DNA of 64,000 bases from an uncultured Sphingomonas sp. (lineage in GTDB: Bacteria; Pseudomonadota; Alphaproteobacteria; Sphingomonadales; Sphingomonadaceae), in NCBI RefSeq assembly GCF_934560975.1, contig NZ_CAKTFO010000002.1, forward strand, positions 62,001 to 126,000. The letters run 5' to 3'. Positions 44,483 to 53,210 of this stretch are shown here, one piece after another. Each line of letters opens with the position of its first letter. Position 1 is the stretch's first letter. A program made the position numbers and the translations under genes. A model generated the notes under the pieces. The model was not told where the DNA came from, did not search any database, and saw only the letters and a program-made list of their open reading frames with translations.

Positions 44483-46468
44483 ATGGCCGACGACCTTTTC
44501 GCTTCTCCCACCGCATCCTCCGCGTCCCACAATTACGACGCCTCCGCGATCGAGGTGTTGGAAGGGCTGGAACCCGTTCGCCGCCGCCCGGGCATGTATA
44601 TCGGCGGCGTCGACGAACGCGCCTTTCACCATCTCGCCGCCGAGGTGCTGGACAATGCGATGGACGAGGCGGTGGCCGGCCATGCCAGCCGGATCGAGGT
44701 GACGTTGCAGGCCGGCAACCGCCTGACCATCGTCGACAATGGCCGCGGCATCCCGGTCGATCCGCACCCCAAATATCCCGGCAAGTCGGCGCTGGAGGTG
44801 ATCCTCACCACGCTCCATTCGGGCGGCAAGTTCAGCGACAAGGCCTATGCCACGTCGGGCGGCCTGCACGGCGTCGGCATCAGCGTGGTCAACGCGCTGT
44901 CGACCGACACGGTGGTGGAGGTGGCGCGCGACCGCACGCTCTATCGCCAGACCTTTGCCAAGGGGCACGCCAGCTCGCCCCTCACCACGGTCGGGCCGAC
45001 CCCGAACCGGCGCGGCACCAGCGTCGCCTTCACGCCCGATGCGGAGATATTCGGCGACGGCGCGCGCTTCAAGCCGGCGCGGCTCTACCGCCTCGCCCGG
45101 TCCAAGGCCTATCTCTATGCCGGGGTCGAGATACGCTGGCGCTGCGACCCCGACCTGATCGGGGACGACACCCCGGCGGAGGCGAGCTTCCAGTTTCCCG
45201 GTGGTTTGGCGGACCACCTGCGCGAACAATTGGGCAAGCGCGAATGCGCCACCGCCGAGCCGTTCGCCGGTCGCCAGGACTTCGCCAACGGCCAGGGCTC
45301 GGTCGAATGGGCGGTCGCCTGGCCGCTCTATTCGGACGGCAGCTACAGCTATTATTGCAACACCATCCCGACGCCCGATGGCGGCACCCACGAACAGGGC
45401 CTCCGCGCCGCCCTGGTGCGCGGGATGCGCAGCTTCGGCGAGCTGGTCGGCAACCGCAAGGCCAAGGACCTCGCGCCCGAGGACGTGGTGACCGACGTGG
45501 AGCTGATGCTGTCCGTCTTCATCCGCGATCCGCAATTCCAGTCGCAGACCAAGGACCGCCTGACCTCGCCCGAGGCCGCCAAGCTGGTCGAAGGGGCGAT
45601 GCGCGACCATTTCGACCATTTCCTGTCCGACAATATGGATCGCGGCCGGGCCTTGCTGGGCTTCTGCATCGACCGGATGGACGACAGGCTGAAGCGCAAG
45701 GCCGAACGCGACGTGAAGCGCAAGACCGCGACCAGCGCGCGCAAGCTGCGCCTGCCCGGCAAGCTCACCGATTGCGCCAATGACGATCCCGACGGCACCG
45801 AATTGTTCATCGTCGAGGGCGACAGCGCCGGCGGTTCCGCCAAGCAGGCGCGCGACCGCAAGACGCAGGCGATCCTGCCGATCCGCGGCAAGATCCTGAA
45901 CGTCGCCTCCGCCAGCGCCGACAAGATCCGCGCCAATAGCGAGATTGCGGACCTGATCCTGGCGCTCGGCTGCGGCACGCGCGACCGCTGCGATGCCGCC
46001 GCCCTCCGCTACGAACGGATCGTCATCATGACGGACGCCGACGTCGACGGCGCGCACATCGCCACCCTGCTGATGACCTTCTTCTTTCAGGAAATGGCGC
46101 CGATCGTGCGCGAGGGCCGGGTCTTCCTCGCCCAGCCGCCGCTCTACCGCCTGACCGCCGGGGGCAAGAGCCTGTATGCCAAGGACGATGCCGACCGCGC
46201 CCGGATCGAGGCCAAGGCGTTCAAGGGCAAGAAAGTCGAAGTGTCGCGCTTCAAGGGGCTGGGTGAGATGAACCCGCAGCAATTGCGCGAAACCACCATG
46301 GCGCCCGCCACCCGCACCCTGATCCGCATCACCCTGCCGCAGGAATATGAGGAACGCCGGGGCACCAAGGATCTGGTCGACCGGCTGATGGGCAAGCACC
46401 CCGAACACCGCTTCGCCTTCATCCAGGCCAACGCCGCCGCGATCGAGGAAGACGCGATCGACGCCTGA
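44483..46468 (+). CDS. parE: DNA topoisomerase IV subunit B
   Basis: 661 residues. GHKL ATPase: EVLDNAMDEAVAG, DNGRGIPVD and GLHGVGISVVNALS; transducer domain; TOPRIM with EGDSAGGSAKQARDR and MTDADVDGAHIATLL; C-terminal FKGLGEMNPQQLRETTM. The first residues (YDASAIEVLEGLEPVRRRPGMYIG) are classic type II. ParE rather than GyrB is favoured by the length and lack of the long GyrB insert. Decatenates chromosomes with ParC, which is not in the window. Confidence 0.94.
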   Translation: MADDLFASPTASSASHNYDASAIEVLEGLEPVRRRPGMYIGGVDERAFHHLAAEVLDNAMDEAVAGHASRIEVTLQAGNRLTIVDNGRGIPVDPHPKYPGKSALEVILTTLHSGGKFSDKAYATSGGLHGVGISVVNALSTDTVVEVARDRTLYRQTFAKGHASSPLTTVGPTPNRRGTSVAFTPDAEIFGDGARFKPARLYRLARSKAYLYAGVEIRWRCDPDLIGDDTPAEASFQFPGGLADHLREQLGKRECATAEPFAGRQDFANGQGSVEWAVAWPLYSDGSYSYYCNTIPTPDGGTHEQGLRAALVRGMRSFGELVGNRKAKDLAPEDVVTDVELMLSVFIRDPQFQSQTKDRLTSPEAAKLVEGAMRDHFDHFLSDNMDRGRALLGFCIDRMDDRLKRKAERDVKRKTATSARKLRLPGKLTDCANDDPDGTELFIVEGDSAGGSAKQARDRKTQAILPIRGKILNVASASADKIRANSEIADLILALGCGTRDRCDAAALRYERIVIMTDADVDGAHIATLLMTFFFQEMAPIVREGRVFLAQPPLYRLTAGGKSLYAKDDADRARIEAKAFKGKKVEVSRFKGLGEMNPQQLRETTMAPATRTLIRITLPQEYEERRGTKDLVDRLMGKHPEHRFAFIQANAAAIEEDAIDA

Positions 46469-46493
46469 GCAGCGCCGTCCGGAGGGGGCGGTG

Positions 46494-47351
46494 TCAGGCG
46501 GCGGGCGCGCCGCTGAACCCGCTCACCATGCCCGGCCCCCAATAATCGACGGTGAAGCTCCACGTCGCCACCATCACGAACATGGCCGCCAGCAGCAAGA
46601 TGACCGCCGCCGCCCAGTTCGTGGCGGAATTCGACGTGCTTCGTTTTGCGCGGATGAAGAACTCGGCCACCGCCAGGTTCGGCAGATAGAAGAAGAAGGC
46701 CATCGCCGCATCGAACCAGCCGCTGAAATCCGGATCGTGGCCGATGCGTCCGACCGTCAGGAACCAGAAGCCATATTCCATCCGGTACAACCATGAGCCG
46801 ACCGTGAGCGCGAACAGCCGGATCGCCCAGGCGCGATGCGCTTCGTACCGGCGATCGCGCGCGCCGGCATAGGTCAGCACCGCCAAGCCGACCATCAACG
46901 TGCCGTAAAGCCCGAAGCCCGCGCTCATCACCGCCCCGCCGATCGTGCCCTTGGCGCCGATGAAGGCGAGACCGCCCAAGCCCGCCAGCCCGGCGGACAG
47001 GACATAGAGCCGACCCATCCAGCGATGCAGCCTCGGCACGCGGCGGCGGACGGCCCCAATCAACTGGATCGGCCCGAGCAGCAGCAACGTCCCCCCGGTG
47101 ATGAAGTGCGATCCGATGGCGATCGTCGCCAGCGGCGTCGCGGCATCGTGCAATTGCGGCAGCGACTCGTTCCACCGGTCCGCCGTCCCGCTCAGCGCAA
47201 CGCCGCCGAAGAAAGCGAGAATGTAGGCGCCGAAGATCGCCCCGCTCGCCCAACTCGCCGCCACCAGCGTCATGGCGCACGCCTTCAGGACGCTCCGCCG
47301 AACCCCGCGCCCCGCCGGCAGATTCACCTCATCCAGTCGAGCAGCCGCCAT
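46494..47351 (-). CDS. DUF2306-like membrane protein
   Basis: About 285 residues from ATG 47351. Seven or so hydrophobic helices, with conserved His/Arg patches typical of DUF2306: SHFITGGTLLLLGPIQLIGAVRRRVPRLHRWMGRLYVLSA and YEAHRAWAIRLFALTVGSWLYRMEYG. Function unknown; the His pattern recalls heme-binding membrane proteins, which is only a suggestion. Convergent with parE. Confidence 0.78.
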   Translation of the reverse strand: MAAARLDEVNLPAGRGVRRSVLKACAMTLVAASWASGAIFGAYILAFFGGVALSGTADRWNESLPQLHDAATPLATIAIGSHFITGGTLLLLGPIQLIGAVRRRVPRLHRWMGRLYVLSAGLAGLGGLAFIGAKGTIGGAVMSAGFGLYGTLMVGLAVLTYAGARDRRYEAHRAWAIRLFALTVGSWLYRMEYGFWFLTVGRIGHDPDFSGWFDAAMAFFFYLPNLAVAEFFIRAKRSTSNSATNWAAAVILLLAAMFVMVATWSFTVDYWGPGMVSGFSGAPAA

Positions 47352-47853
47352 ACCCGCTCCGCTTCCCAAGCAGTATAGCCCAAGTCTCAAGCCCTGTCAT
47401 GAAGCATGTGCCAGAGGTCTAGCCTGCACCCAGCGAAGATAGTGATCCGTCAACAACCATCCCGGCAATTACATCGCTCCTCCCCGGACCATCGCGGATC
47501 TATGTATCCAACCGGATTAGAACTTCGTAGGCATCGCATTGGACGCGATCGAGACCACTGTCGATGACGGTGACAACAGTTCTCAAGACAAGGATCCGCG
47601 TGTCGCCGCCGCGGCGAAGAAAGGTGTTGCGGCCAACGATCCCGGCGGTGCGCTGACCGGAGCGAACATTGGCGAGGGAGGCGGCATTTGCGGCGCGATC
47701 ATCAGCGAGCCGATCGGCGGAATAGGCATGAGCCATCTTGCATCCAAGGATAACAAGAAAGACGGACAGAAAAGGCTTCGGATGTGCCGCACCCCGATCA
47801 GGGCAGGCGACGCCGACACCCCCGTCTTTGCGGCCCCAAAAAAAGCTGTGCCC
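47352..47853. other. 502 bases without a clear gene
   Basis: Two overlapping minus-strand frames (about 47500-47736 and 47583-47819) and one plus-strand frame from 47539 stay open. The 47583-47819 frame has high third-position GC and reads Pro/Ala-rich (MPIPPIGSLMIAPQMPPPSP), while the plus frame reads Gly/Ala-rich; none has a clear ribosome-binding site or family. The part 47391-47540 is less GC-rich than its surroundings. A decayed gene is possible. Confidence 0.45.
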
Positions 47854-48639
47854 CTATCCGCCCAGTGCCGCGACCAGCGCCTTGACCTTCTTCTGCCGCC
47901 ATTGCGGGACCGGCGCGATCAGCCAATAGGCGCGGGAGCAGGGGCGTCGGGCCAGTTCGATCACCCGCCCGGATGCCAGGTCGCCATCCGCCAGCAAGGC
48001 GGGAACGGTGGCGTGGCCCAGGCCGGCGGCGGCGGCGTCGATCGCCAGGCCGGCGTCGGCCACGGTGATGGCGGGGTCACCTTCCTTCATCGGGCAGCCG
48101 GGCCAGCCGATCACCCGGTCGGGCCCGTCGGCGCGGCCGATGGTCACATGCTCGCGCGGGCCGATCATCACGCCCTCATGTTCGCCTTTCTCCTCCGCCA
48201 GGCAGATGGCGACGTCGAGATTGGCCTGGGTGAAGTCCAGGCTGTCGTCCGCCGCGACCATGGCGAAGCCCAGCTCCGGATCGCTGCGGCCATAATCGGC
48301 CAGGCGCCGCGCCAGCCATTTGGCGGTCAGGTCGCGCGGCGCGGCGATGGTCAGCCGCTTGGACGATTGCTGCGCCTGCATGGCGCGCACCGCCTCCTCG
48401 AACTCCAGGAAACCGCGCCGCAGCGGCTCCAGCCCGGCCGCCCCCTCGGGCGTCAGCTCCAGCCCCTTGGCGGTACGGCGGAACAGCACCACGCCCAGCA
48501 CATCCTCCAGCGTCCTGATCTGCTGGCCGACGGCGGCGGGCGTCACCGCCAGCTCGTCGGCGGCGCGGGTGAAGGACAAATAGCGCGCCGCCGCGTCCAG
48601 CACGCGCAGGCCGTTGAGCGGCAGGTGCGTCCGCTTCAT
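47854..48639 (-). CDS. LysR-family transcriptional regulator
   Basis: 261 residues, a shortish LysR protein: helix-turn-helix FTRAADELAVTPAAVGQQIRTLEDVLGVVLFRR and an effector domain with IAAPRDLTAKWLARRL. GcvA-like. Its start overlaps the apaG stop by 4 bases and apaG in turn overlaps metZ, so it is probably expressed with them; a link to methionine or sulfur control is plausible but not shown. Confidence 0.9.
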   Translation of the reverse strand: MKRTHLPLNGLRVLDAAARYLSFTRAADELAVTPAAVGQQIRTLEDVLGVVLFRRTAKGLELTPEGAAGLEPLRRGFLEFEEAVRAMQAQQSSKRLTIAAPRDLTAKWLARRLADYGRSDPELGFAMVAADDSLDFTQANLDVAICLAEEKGEHEGVMIGPREHVTIGRADGPDRVIGWPGCPMKEGDPAITVADAGLAIDAAAAGLGHATVPALLADGDLASGRVIELARRPCSRAYWLIAPVPQWRQKKVKALVAALGG

Positions 48640-49043
48640 CGCGCCACCGCCGGGCCGATCAGCGAGAAACGCGGGATCGCGGCGTCGAAGCTGGTGCCAT
48701 CGCCGCGCAGCATGCGGTAGCTGCCCTCCATCGTCCCGTTCGGCGTATCCAGCGGGCAGCCGGAGACATAATCGTACGAGCCGCCGGGCGCGATCACCGG
48801 CTGTTCGCCGACCACGCCCTCGCCCTCCACCAGGTGGCGCTCGCCGCGCCCGTCCGTGATGATCCAGCGCCGCGTCAGCAATTGAACCTCGCCCGCGCCC
48901 TTATTCTCCAGCCGGATATGGTAGGCCCAGAACCAGCGCCCGGCCTCCGGCTGCGACTGGTCGGGCAGGAAGCTGACGGAGACGCGCACCACCATGTCGC
49001 CGGTCGCAGCGCTATAGGGGAACAGCATGTCGAACGGCGTCAC
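48636..49043 (-). CDS. apaG: ApaG-domain protein
   Basis: 135 residues from GTG 49043. The fibronectin-III-like ApaG domain is clear: VVRVSVSFLPDQSQPEAGRWFWAYHIRLEN, LLTRRWIITDGRGERHLVEGEGVVGEQPVI, and YVSGCPLDTPNGTMEGSYRM. ApaG is associated with cobalt/magnesium resistance in Salmonella; exact role unknown. GTGA overlap with metZ. Confidence 0.94.
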   Translation of the reverse strand: MTPFDMLFPYSAATGDMVVRVSVSFLPDQSQPEAGRWFWAYHIRLENKGAGEVQLLTRRWIITDGRGERHLVEGEGVVGEQPVIAPGGSYDYVSGCPLDTPNGTMEGSYRMLRGDGTSFDAAIPRFSLIGPAVAR

Positions 49044-50245
49044 AGCCCCGCAACCCTCAGCGCCTGGTCCAGATCGTCGATCAGGTCCGCCGGATCCTCC
49101 AGCCCGACGTTGAGGCGCAGCAGCCCTTCGGTCACGCCCATGTCCTGCCGCACGTCCTCGCTCAGCCCGGCATGAGTGGTGGAGGCGGGATGCGTCATCA
49201 GCGAGCGCGAGTCGCCGATATTGTTGCTGATGTCGATCAGCGCCAACGCATCCAGCAGCGCATGGGCCTGGCTGCGCCCGTCATCCACCGTCAGCGCGAT
49301 GATCGTACCGCCGGCCGCCATCTGTTGCATCGCCAGCGCGTGCTGCGGATGGCTGGCGAGACCGGGATAGAGCGTCGCCACCCGATCCTCCAAAAAGGTT
49401 GCGACCGCCAGCGCATTGTCGCTCTGGCGGCGGATGCGCAGGTCCAGCGTCTCCAGCCCCTTCAGCACGACCCAGGCGTTGAACGCGGACAGGGTCGGCC
49501 CGGTGTTGCGGGTGAAGCCGAGCAGCGTCTTCTCGATGAACTCCTCCCGCCCGCACACCGCGCCGGCCAAGACACGGCCCTGCCCGTCCATCATCTTGGT
49601 GGCGGAATAGGCAACGATGTCGGCGCCATATTCCAGCGGCCTTTGCAGCATCGGGCTGGCAAAGGCGTTGTCGACCACCGTGGTGACGCCCGCCGCCCGG
49701 GCGATGCCGCACACCGCCGCCATGTCGACAATGTCCAGCGTGGGATTGGCCGGCGTCTCGAAGAAGAACAGCTTCGTGTTGGGTCGGATCGCATCGCGCC
49801 ACGCATCGGTGTCGCGCCCGTCGACGATGGTGGTGGCGATGCCGAATTTAGGCAGCAACGTATCGGTCAGCCAGCGGCACGAGCCGAAGGCGGCGCGCCC
49901 CGCCACGACATGGTCGCCGTGCTCCAGCTGGCACAGCAGTGCCGCCGTCATCGCCGCCATGCCGGTCGCCATCGACCGGCACGCCTCCGCCCCCTCCAGC
50001 AAGGCGATGCGCTGTTCCAGCATCTCGACCGTGGGGTTCTGCAACCGCGAATAGGTCATCCCCGCCTGCTCGCCCGCGAACCGGGCCGCGGCATCGGCGG
50101 CGCGATCGTAGCTATAGCCGGAGGTGAGGAACAACGCCTCGCTCGTCTCGCCATATTCCGAACGCGCGGTGCCGCCGCGTACGGCCTGCGTCGCGGGACG
50201 CCAGCGGGAGGTGACGGAACGATCCTGACCGGTCTTGCGCTTCAT
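49040..50245 (-). CDS. metZ: O-succinylhomoserine sulfhydrylase MetZ
   Basis: 401 residues from ATG 50245 (MKRKTGQDRSVTSRWRPATQ). Cys/Met-metabolism PLP enzyme: Y-S-R-x-x-N-P-T motif in YSRLQNPTVEMLEQR, PLP Lys in YSATKMMDGQGR, and substrate region GDSRSLMTHPASTTH. It makes homocysteine directly from O-succinylhomoserine and sulfide. MetZ rather than cystathionine gamma-lyase/synthase is chosen from the overall look (E-T-S-E-A-L-F-L-T-S-G-Y and the D-G-Q-G-R loop), with some doubt. Upstream gene of the metZ-apaG-lysR run. Confidence 0.88.
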   Translation of the reverse strand: MKRKTGQDRSVTSRWRPATQAVRGGTARSEYGETSEALFLTSGYSYDRAADAAARFAGEQAGMTYSRLQNPTVEMLEQRIALLEGAEACRSMATGMAAMTAALLCQLEHGDHVVAGRAAFGSCRWLTDTLLPKFGIATTIVDGRDTDAWRDAIRPNTKLFFFETPANPTLDIVDMAAVCGIARAAGVTTVVDNAFASPMLQRPLEYGADIVAYSATKMMDGQGRVLAGAVCGREEFIEKTLLGFTRNTGPTLSAFNAWVVLKGLETLDLRIRRQSDNALAVATFLEDRVATLYPGLASHPQHALAMQQMAAGGTIIALTVDDGRSQAHALLDALALIDISNNIGDSRSLMTHPASTTHAGLSEDVRQDMGVTEGLLRLNVGLEDPADLIDDLDQALRVAGL

Positions 50246-50304
50246 GGCGCCGGTCTTTGCCCCCCGGCGCATGGGCGCGTCAACATGGCTGCCGCAAACC
50301 CATG

Positions 50305-50496
50305 TCACTCCGGGTCGAACATCGCCTCGATCGTCAGCCCGAACAGATGGGCGAGCGCGAAGGCGAGCGGCAGACTGGGATCGTACCGCCCCTTCTCGAT
50401 CGCGTTCACCGTCTGGCGGGATACGGCCAGCTGCTCCGCCAATTGCCCCTGGCTCCAGCCGCGTTCTGTGCGCAGTTCCGATATGCGATTCTTCAT
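50305..50496 (-). CDS. XRE-family regulator (Cro/CI-like)
   Basis: 63 residues from ATG 50496, almost only a helix-turn-helix: ISELRTERGWSQGQLAEQLAVSRQTVNAIEKGRYDPSLPLAFALAH. These compact YozG/PBSX-like regulators often repress their own operon. The ATG overlaps the membrane-protein stop (ATGA), so it is the second gene of a two-gene unit whose promoter region holds two palindromes. Confidence 0.9.
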   Translation of the reverse strand: MKNRISELRTERGWSQGQLAEQLAVSRQTVNAIEKGRYDPSLPLAFALAHLFGLTIEAMFDPE

Positions 50497-50873
50497 CGGA
50501 AGCGGCGGCGGGCGATCGGCAGGCCCGCCATCCACGACACGGCCATGATCGGCCAGACCGCAAAGGGGTGCAGCCGCGGCGCACCGCCCAACTGCGCAAA
50601 GCCCCACCCCAGCGTCACCACGGCGGTGACCAGGAAACTGATGGCGATCGCATCCATCTGGATGCGGCGCTGCATCTCATCCATCCGCCACAGGCCACGG
50701 AGCACCGCCACCGCAACCGCCGCGATCCCGATCATCGGCACGAGCAGCAGCACGATCAACGTGCCGCCGTGCACGGGCCAGCGATGCACCGCCACGATCG
50801 TCGCCGCCAGCAACGCGAGATAGAGGCCCATCCCGGCCGCCAGTTCCTTCAGGTACGTCCGCATCGTGAACAT
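50493..50873 (-). CDS. Four-helix membrane protein partnered with XRE regulator
   Basis: 126 residues, four hydrophobic helices (MGLYLALLAATIVAVHRW, LIVLLLVPMIGIAAVAVAVL, AIAISFLVTAVVTLGWGFAQL, FAVWPIMAVSWMAGLPIA) with a cytoplasmic MDEMQRRIQMDA loop. The M-D-E-x-Q-R-x-I pattern is frequent in small membrane proteins encoded beside XRE regulators; function unknown. A perfect AGGAGG ribosome-binding site (50885-50880) lies inside the first palindrome. Confidence 0.82.
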   Translation of the reverse strand: MFTMRTYLKELAAGMGLYLALLAATIVAVHRWPVHGGTLIVLLLVPMIGIAAVAVAVLRGLWRMDEMQRRIQMDAIAISFLVTAVVTLGWGFAQLGGAPRLHPFAVWPIMAVSWMAGLPIARRRFR

Positions 50874-50880
50874 AGGCCAC

Positions 50881-50906
50881 CTCCTGTAAAGCGTGCTTTA
50901 CAGGAG
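50881..50906. promoter_or_regulatory. Perfect 26-base palindrome, candidate XRE operator 1
   Basis: Arms CTCCTGTAAAGC and GCTTTACAGGAG separated by GT. It lies immediately upstream of the membrane-protein gene and includes its AGGAGG site, so it could act on DNA (repressor binding) or as an mRNA hairpin. Confidence 0.75.
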
Positions 50907-50916
50907 TTTAGACAAA

Positions 50917-50934
50917 TGTAAAGCTTCCTTTACA
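50917..50934. promoter_or_regulatory. Second palindrome, candidate XRE operator 2
   Basis: Arms TGTAAAG / CTTTACA with a 4-base centre, sharing the TGTAAAG half-site with the first palindrome. Its centre is 32 bases from the other, about three helical turns, which would suit cooperative binding. It overlaps the leuB stop (50930-50932). Confidence 0.65.
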
Positions 50935-51979
50935 GTTGTTCGCAGACCGCCGCCGTCATCTCCGCCGTGCTCGCCTCCCCGCCGAGGTCGGCGGTGCGGA
51001 CGCCGTCCGCCAGCGTTCGCGCCACCGCCGCCTCGATCCGGTCCGCCTCCGCCGCCAGCCCGAGCGAGTAACGCAGCATCATCGCCGCCGACAGGATCGT
51101 CGCCAGCGGGTTGGCCTTGCCCCGGCCGGCAATGTCGGGCGCGGAGCCGTGGATCGGTTCGTACAGCCCCTTCTGATCGGCATCGAGCGAGGCGGAGGGC
51201 AGCATCCCGATCGATCCCGCGCACATGCTCGCCTGGTCGGACAGGATGTCGCCGAACAGGTTGCCGGTGACGATCACGTCGAACTGGCCGGGATCGCGCA
51301 CCAGCTGCATCGCCGCATTGTCGACCAGCATGTGGCTGAGCGTCACGTCGGGATAATCCGCCGACACCTCGATCACCACGTCGCGCCACAGCTGCGAGGT
51401 TTCCAGCACATTGGCCTTGTCGATCGAACAGAGCCGCTTGCCCCGCGCCCGCGCCGTCTCGAACCCGACACGCGCGATCGCCGCCACCTGATCCTCGTCA
51501 TAGGACATGATGTCATAGCCTTCGCGGCGGCCGGCGGCGGTGGTGCGCATCCCCTTTTCGCCGAAATAGACGTCGCCATTCAACTCGCGCACGATCACCA
51601 GGTCGATCCGCCGCGCCACGTCGGGCCGCAAGGCGGACGCGTCGGCCAGCTCGGGATAGAGCTTGGCGGGACGCAGGTTGGCGAACAGGCCGAGATGCTT
51701 GCGCAGCCCCAGGATCGCCTGCTCAGGCCGCAGATTGCGGGCGAGTGCGTCGCCACGCGGATTGCCCACCGCGCCGAACAGGATCGCGTCCGCCCGGCGC
51801 GCCAGATCCAGCGTCGCCGCCGGCAGCGGCTCGCCATCGCTCTCATAGGCGGCATAGCCGACCGCCGCCGTCTCGAATGCGAGCGCATCGCCGCACAGAT
51901 GCTCCAGCACCTGCCGCGCGGCCGCCACGACCTCCGGCCCGATCCCGTCCCCAGGCAGCAATGCGATGCGTTTCGTCAC
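50930..51979 (-). CDS. leuB: 3-isopropylmalate dehydrogenase
   Basis: 349 residues. LLPGDGIGPEVVAAARQVLE N-terminus, substrate and metal motifs in LNGDVYFGEKGMR, YDIMSYDEDQVA, RLCSIDKANVLETSQLWRDVV, and ILSDQASMCAGSIGMLPSASL, followed by NAD-binding PIHGSAPDIAGRGKANPLA. Leucine biosynthesis, cytosolic. Upstream of the XRE module on the same strand; its stop lies within the candidate operator. Confidence 0.96.
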   Translation of the reverse strand: MTKRIALLPGDGIGPEVVAAARQVLEHLCGDALAFETAAVGYAAYESDGEPLPAATLDLARRADAILFGAVGNPRGDALARNLRPEQAILGLRKHLGLFANLRPAKLYPELADASALRPDVARRIDLVIVRELNGDVYFGEKGMRTTAAGRREGYDIMSYDEDQVAAIARVGFETARARGKRLCSIDKANVLETSQLWRDVVIEVSADYPDVTLSHMLVDNAAMQLVRDPGQFDVIVTGNLFGDILSDQASMCAGSIGMLPSASLDADQKGLYEPIHGSAPDIAGRGKANPLATILSAAMMLRYSLGLAAEADRIEAAVARTLADGVRTADLGGEASTAEMTAAVCEQL

Positions 51980-52069
51980 GATGTTCCTCCAGAGTCGGGA
52001 CGGCTCTTAGCCAGCGATGCCGGTGGTAAAAAGCTTCAACGGCGTGATCACGGAAGGAGAGGTGAAAAG

Positions 52070-52795
52070 ATGTGGACGATCATGCTGGCGGTCATGGCCT
52101 CGGGCGCAGCGGCCGATTGCGCCCGGTTGGAAGCGACGCTGAGCACGCCCATTGCCATCACTGCCCGCCAACTGTCCGGACAGGAGGTCGGCGGCACGCT
52201 CATCCGCCCGGCGGAACCGTCCGTGCCGGCCACATATCAGGTCGGCCGTCTGAACTATCATGGCAATGGCATCGCCATCCACTCCTCCGACCGCCGGTTC
52301 CGGGGGATTGTGCTGGACCAAGCGTTCGGCGTGCACCACCGGTGCGGCAATCCCGTGTCAGGGCCTTCCGGCTGGAACGGCGGTGATCCAAACATCGTAA
52401 CGTCAACGATGCGGATCGAACCCGTCCGCGCACGGGCCGTGCTGGCTCCTGCCGCAAGAATGCACGGCGGCACACCCTATCTTCGTGGTCAGGTGCTCGG
52501 CGCAACGTGGCCGGTATTCACCGATGGAGGGCGTTTCTTCCTTGGCCTGATGCATCCGCGCGGTCGGAAGCAACCCACGACCCTTGTTGCATTCCCGGCG
52601 CAGGCAGGGCCCGGGAAAACCATCACCCTGGCAACGATCCCTCTCCCGCTGCAGACGGTCAGTGCCCTTCCCGACCTGCACTTCCCTACGCTGTATGTCG
52701 ATCTGCACGGCAGATCATCGAATCGCGAGTTGGTGAACGTCATTCTGTCGTTGGAGGCTTGGAGGGCAAGCTCGCTGGCAGCGGAATTACGATAA
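52070..52795 (+). CDS. Exported hypothetical protein
   Basis: 241 residues from ATG 52070 with a strong AAGGAGAGG site. Signal peptide MWTIMLAVMASGAAADC, then beta-rich sequence with repeated Gly/Pro turns (VHHRCGNPVSGPSGWNGGDP, GQVLGATWPVF). Not recognised. Lower local GC and freer codon use than neighbours hint at a more recent origin. The longer ORF upstream is antisense to leuB. Confidence 0.65.
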   Translation: MWTIMLAVMASGAAADCARLEATLSTPIAITARQLSGQEVGGTLIRPAEPSVPATYQVGRLNYHGNGIAIHSSDRRFRGIVLDQAFGVHHRCGNPVSGPSGWNGGDPNIVTSTMRIEPVRARAVLAPAARMHGGTPYLRGQVLGATWPVFTDGGRFFLGLMHPRGRKQPTTLVAFPAQAGPGKTITLATIPLPLQTVSALPDLHFPTLYVDLHGRSSNRELVNVILSLEAWRASSLAAELR

Positions 52796-52819
52796 TCGCG
52801 GATGGGTGAGCGGCCGCGG

Positions 52820-52975
52820 CTACCGCAGTCGCAGCCAGCGCCGCGCCATGAAAGCCACGCCACCCACGATGCCGATCCCCGCCAGTCCCATCAGCAGGAT
52901 GCCGCCGCCCACCCACAAGGCCGCGCTGACCAGCATCAGCATGAACTGGCCGATGGCGAGGGTTGCGTTGACCAT
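52820..52975 (-). CDS. Small membrane protein, 51 residues
   Basis: MVNATLAIGQFMLMLVSAAL... two hydrophobic helices ending in a basic FMARRWLRLR tail. Its ATG overlaps the stop of the upstream gene (TGATG), so they are coupled, and both follow smc. Function unknown. Confidence 0.65.
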   Translation of the reverse strand: MVNATLAIGQFMLMLVSAALWVGGGILLMGLAGIGIVGGVAFMARRWLRLR

Positions 52976-53208
52976 CAGTCGGGCCGCACGACTTCGGACA
53001 CGATCCTGGCGCCGCCCGGCAGCAACGTGCCGCCGGCATGTTCGCGGCACGCCTCCTCCGCCTCCGCGGCGGTAGGGCAGACCTTGATCTCGCGCCAGCC
53101 GAACCAGCCGCGCGCCTGGGCGATATACCAGTCGCGATAGACACGGCCCGAGAACATCGCCTCGATCGCGCTCTTGCGCTGGAGAATGACGCGGTACTTG
53201 TTCGCCAT
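52975..53208 (-). CDS. Hypothetical protein downstream of smc
   Basis: 77 residues from ATG 53208 (MANKYRVILQRKSAIEAMFS); GGCGGAG lies 6 bases upstream and the smc stop is 2 bases upstream, so translation is coupled to smc. Contains aromatic and basic stretch YRDWYIAQARGWFGWREIKV and a Cys-containing helix (AEAEEACREHAGG). No family recognised. In-frame GTG 53214 is an alternative start. Confidence 0.65.
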   Translation of the reverse strand: MANKYRVILQRKSAIEAMFSGRVYRDWYIAQARGWFGWREIKVCPTAAEAEEACREHAGGTLLPGGARIVSEVVRPD

Positions 53209-53210
53209 TA

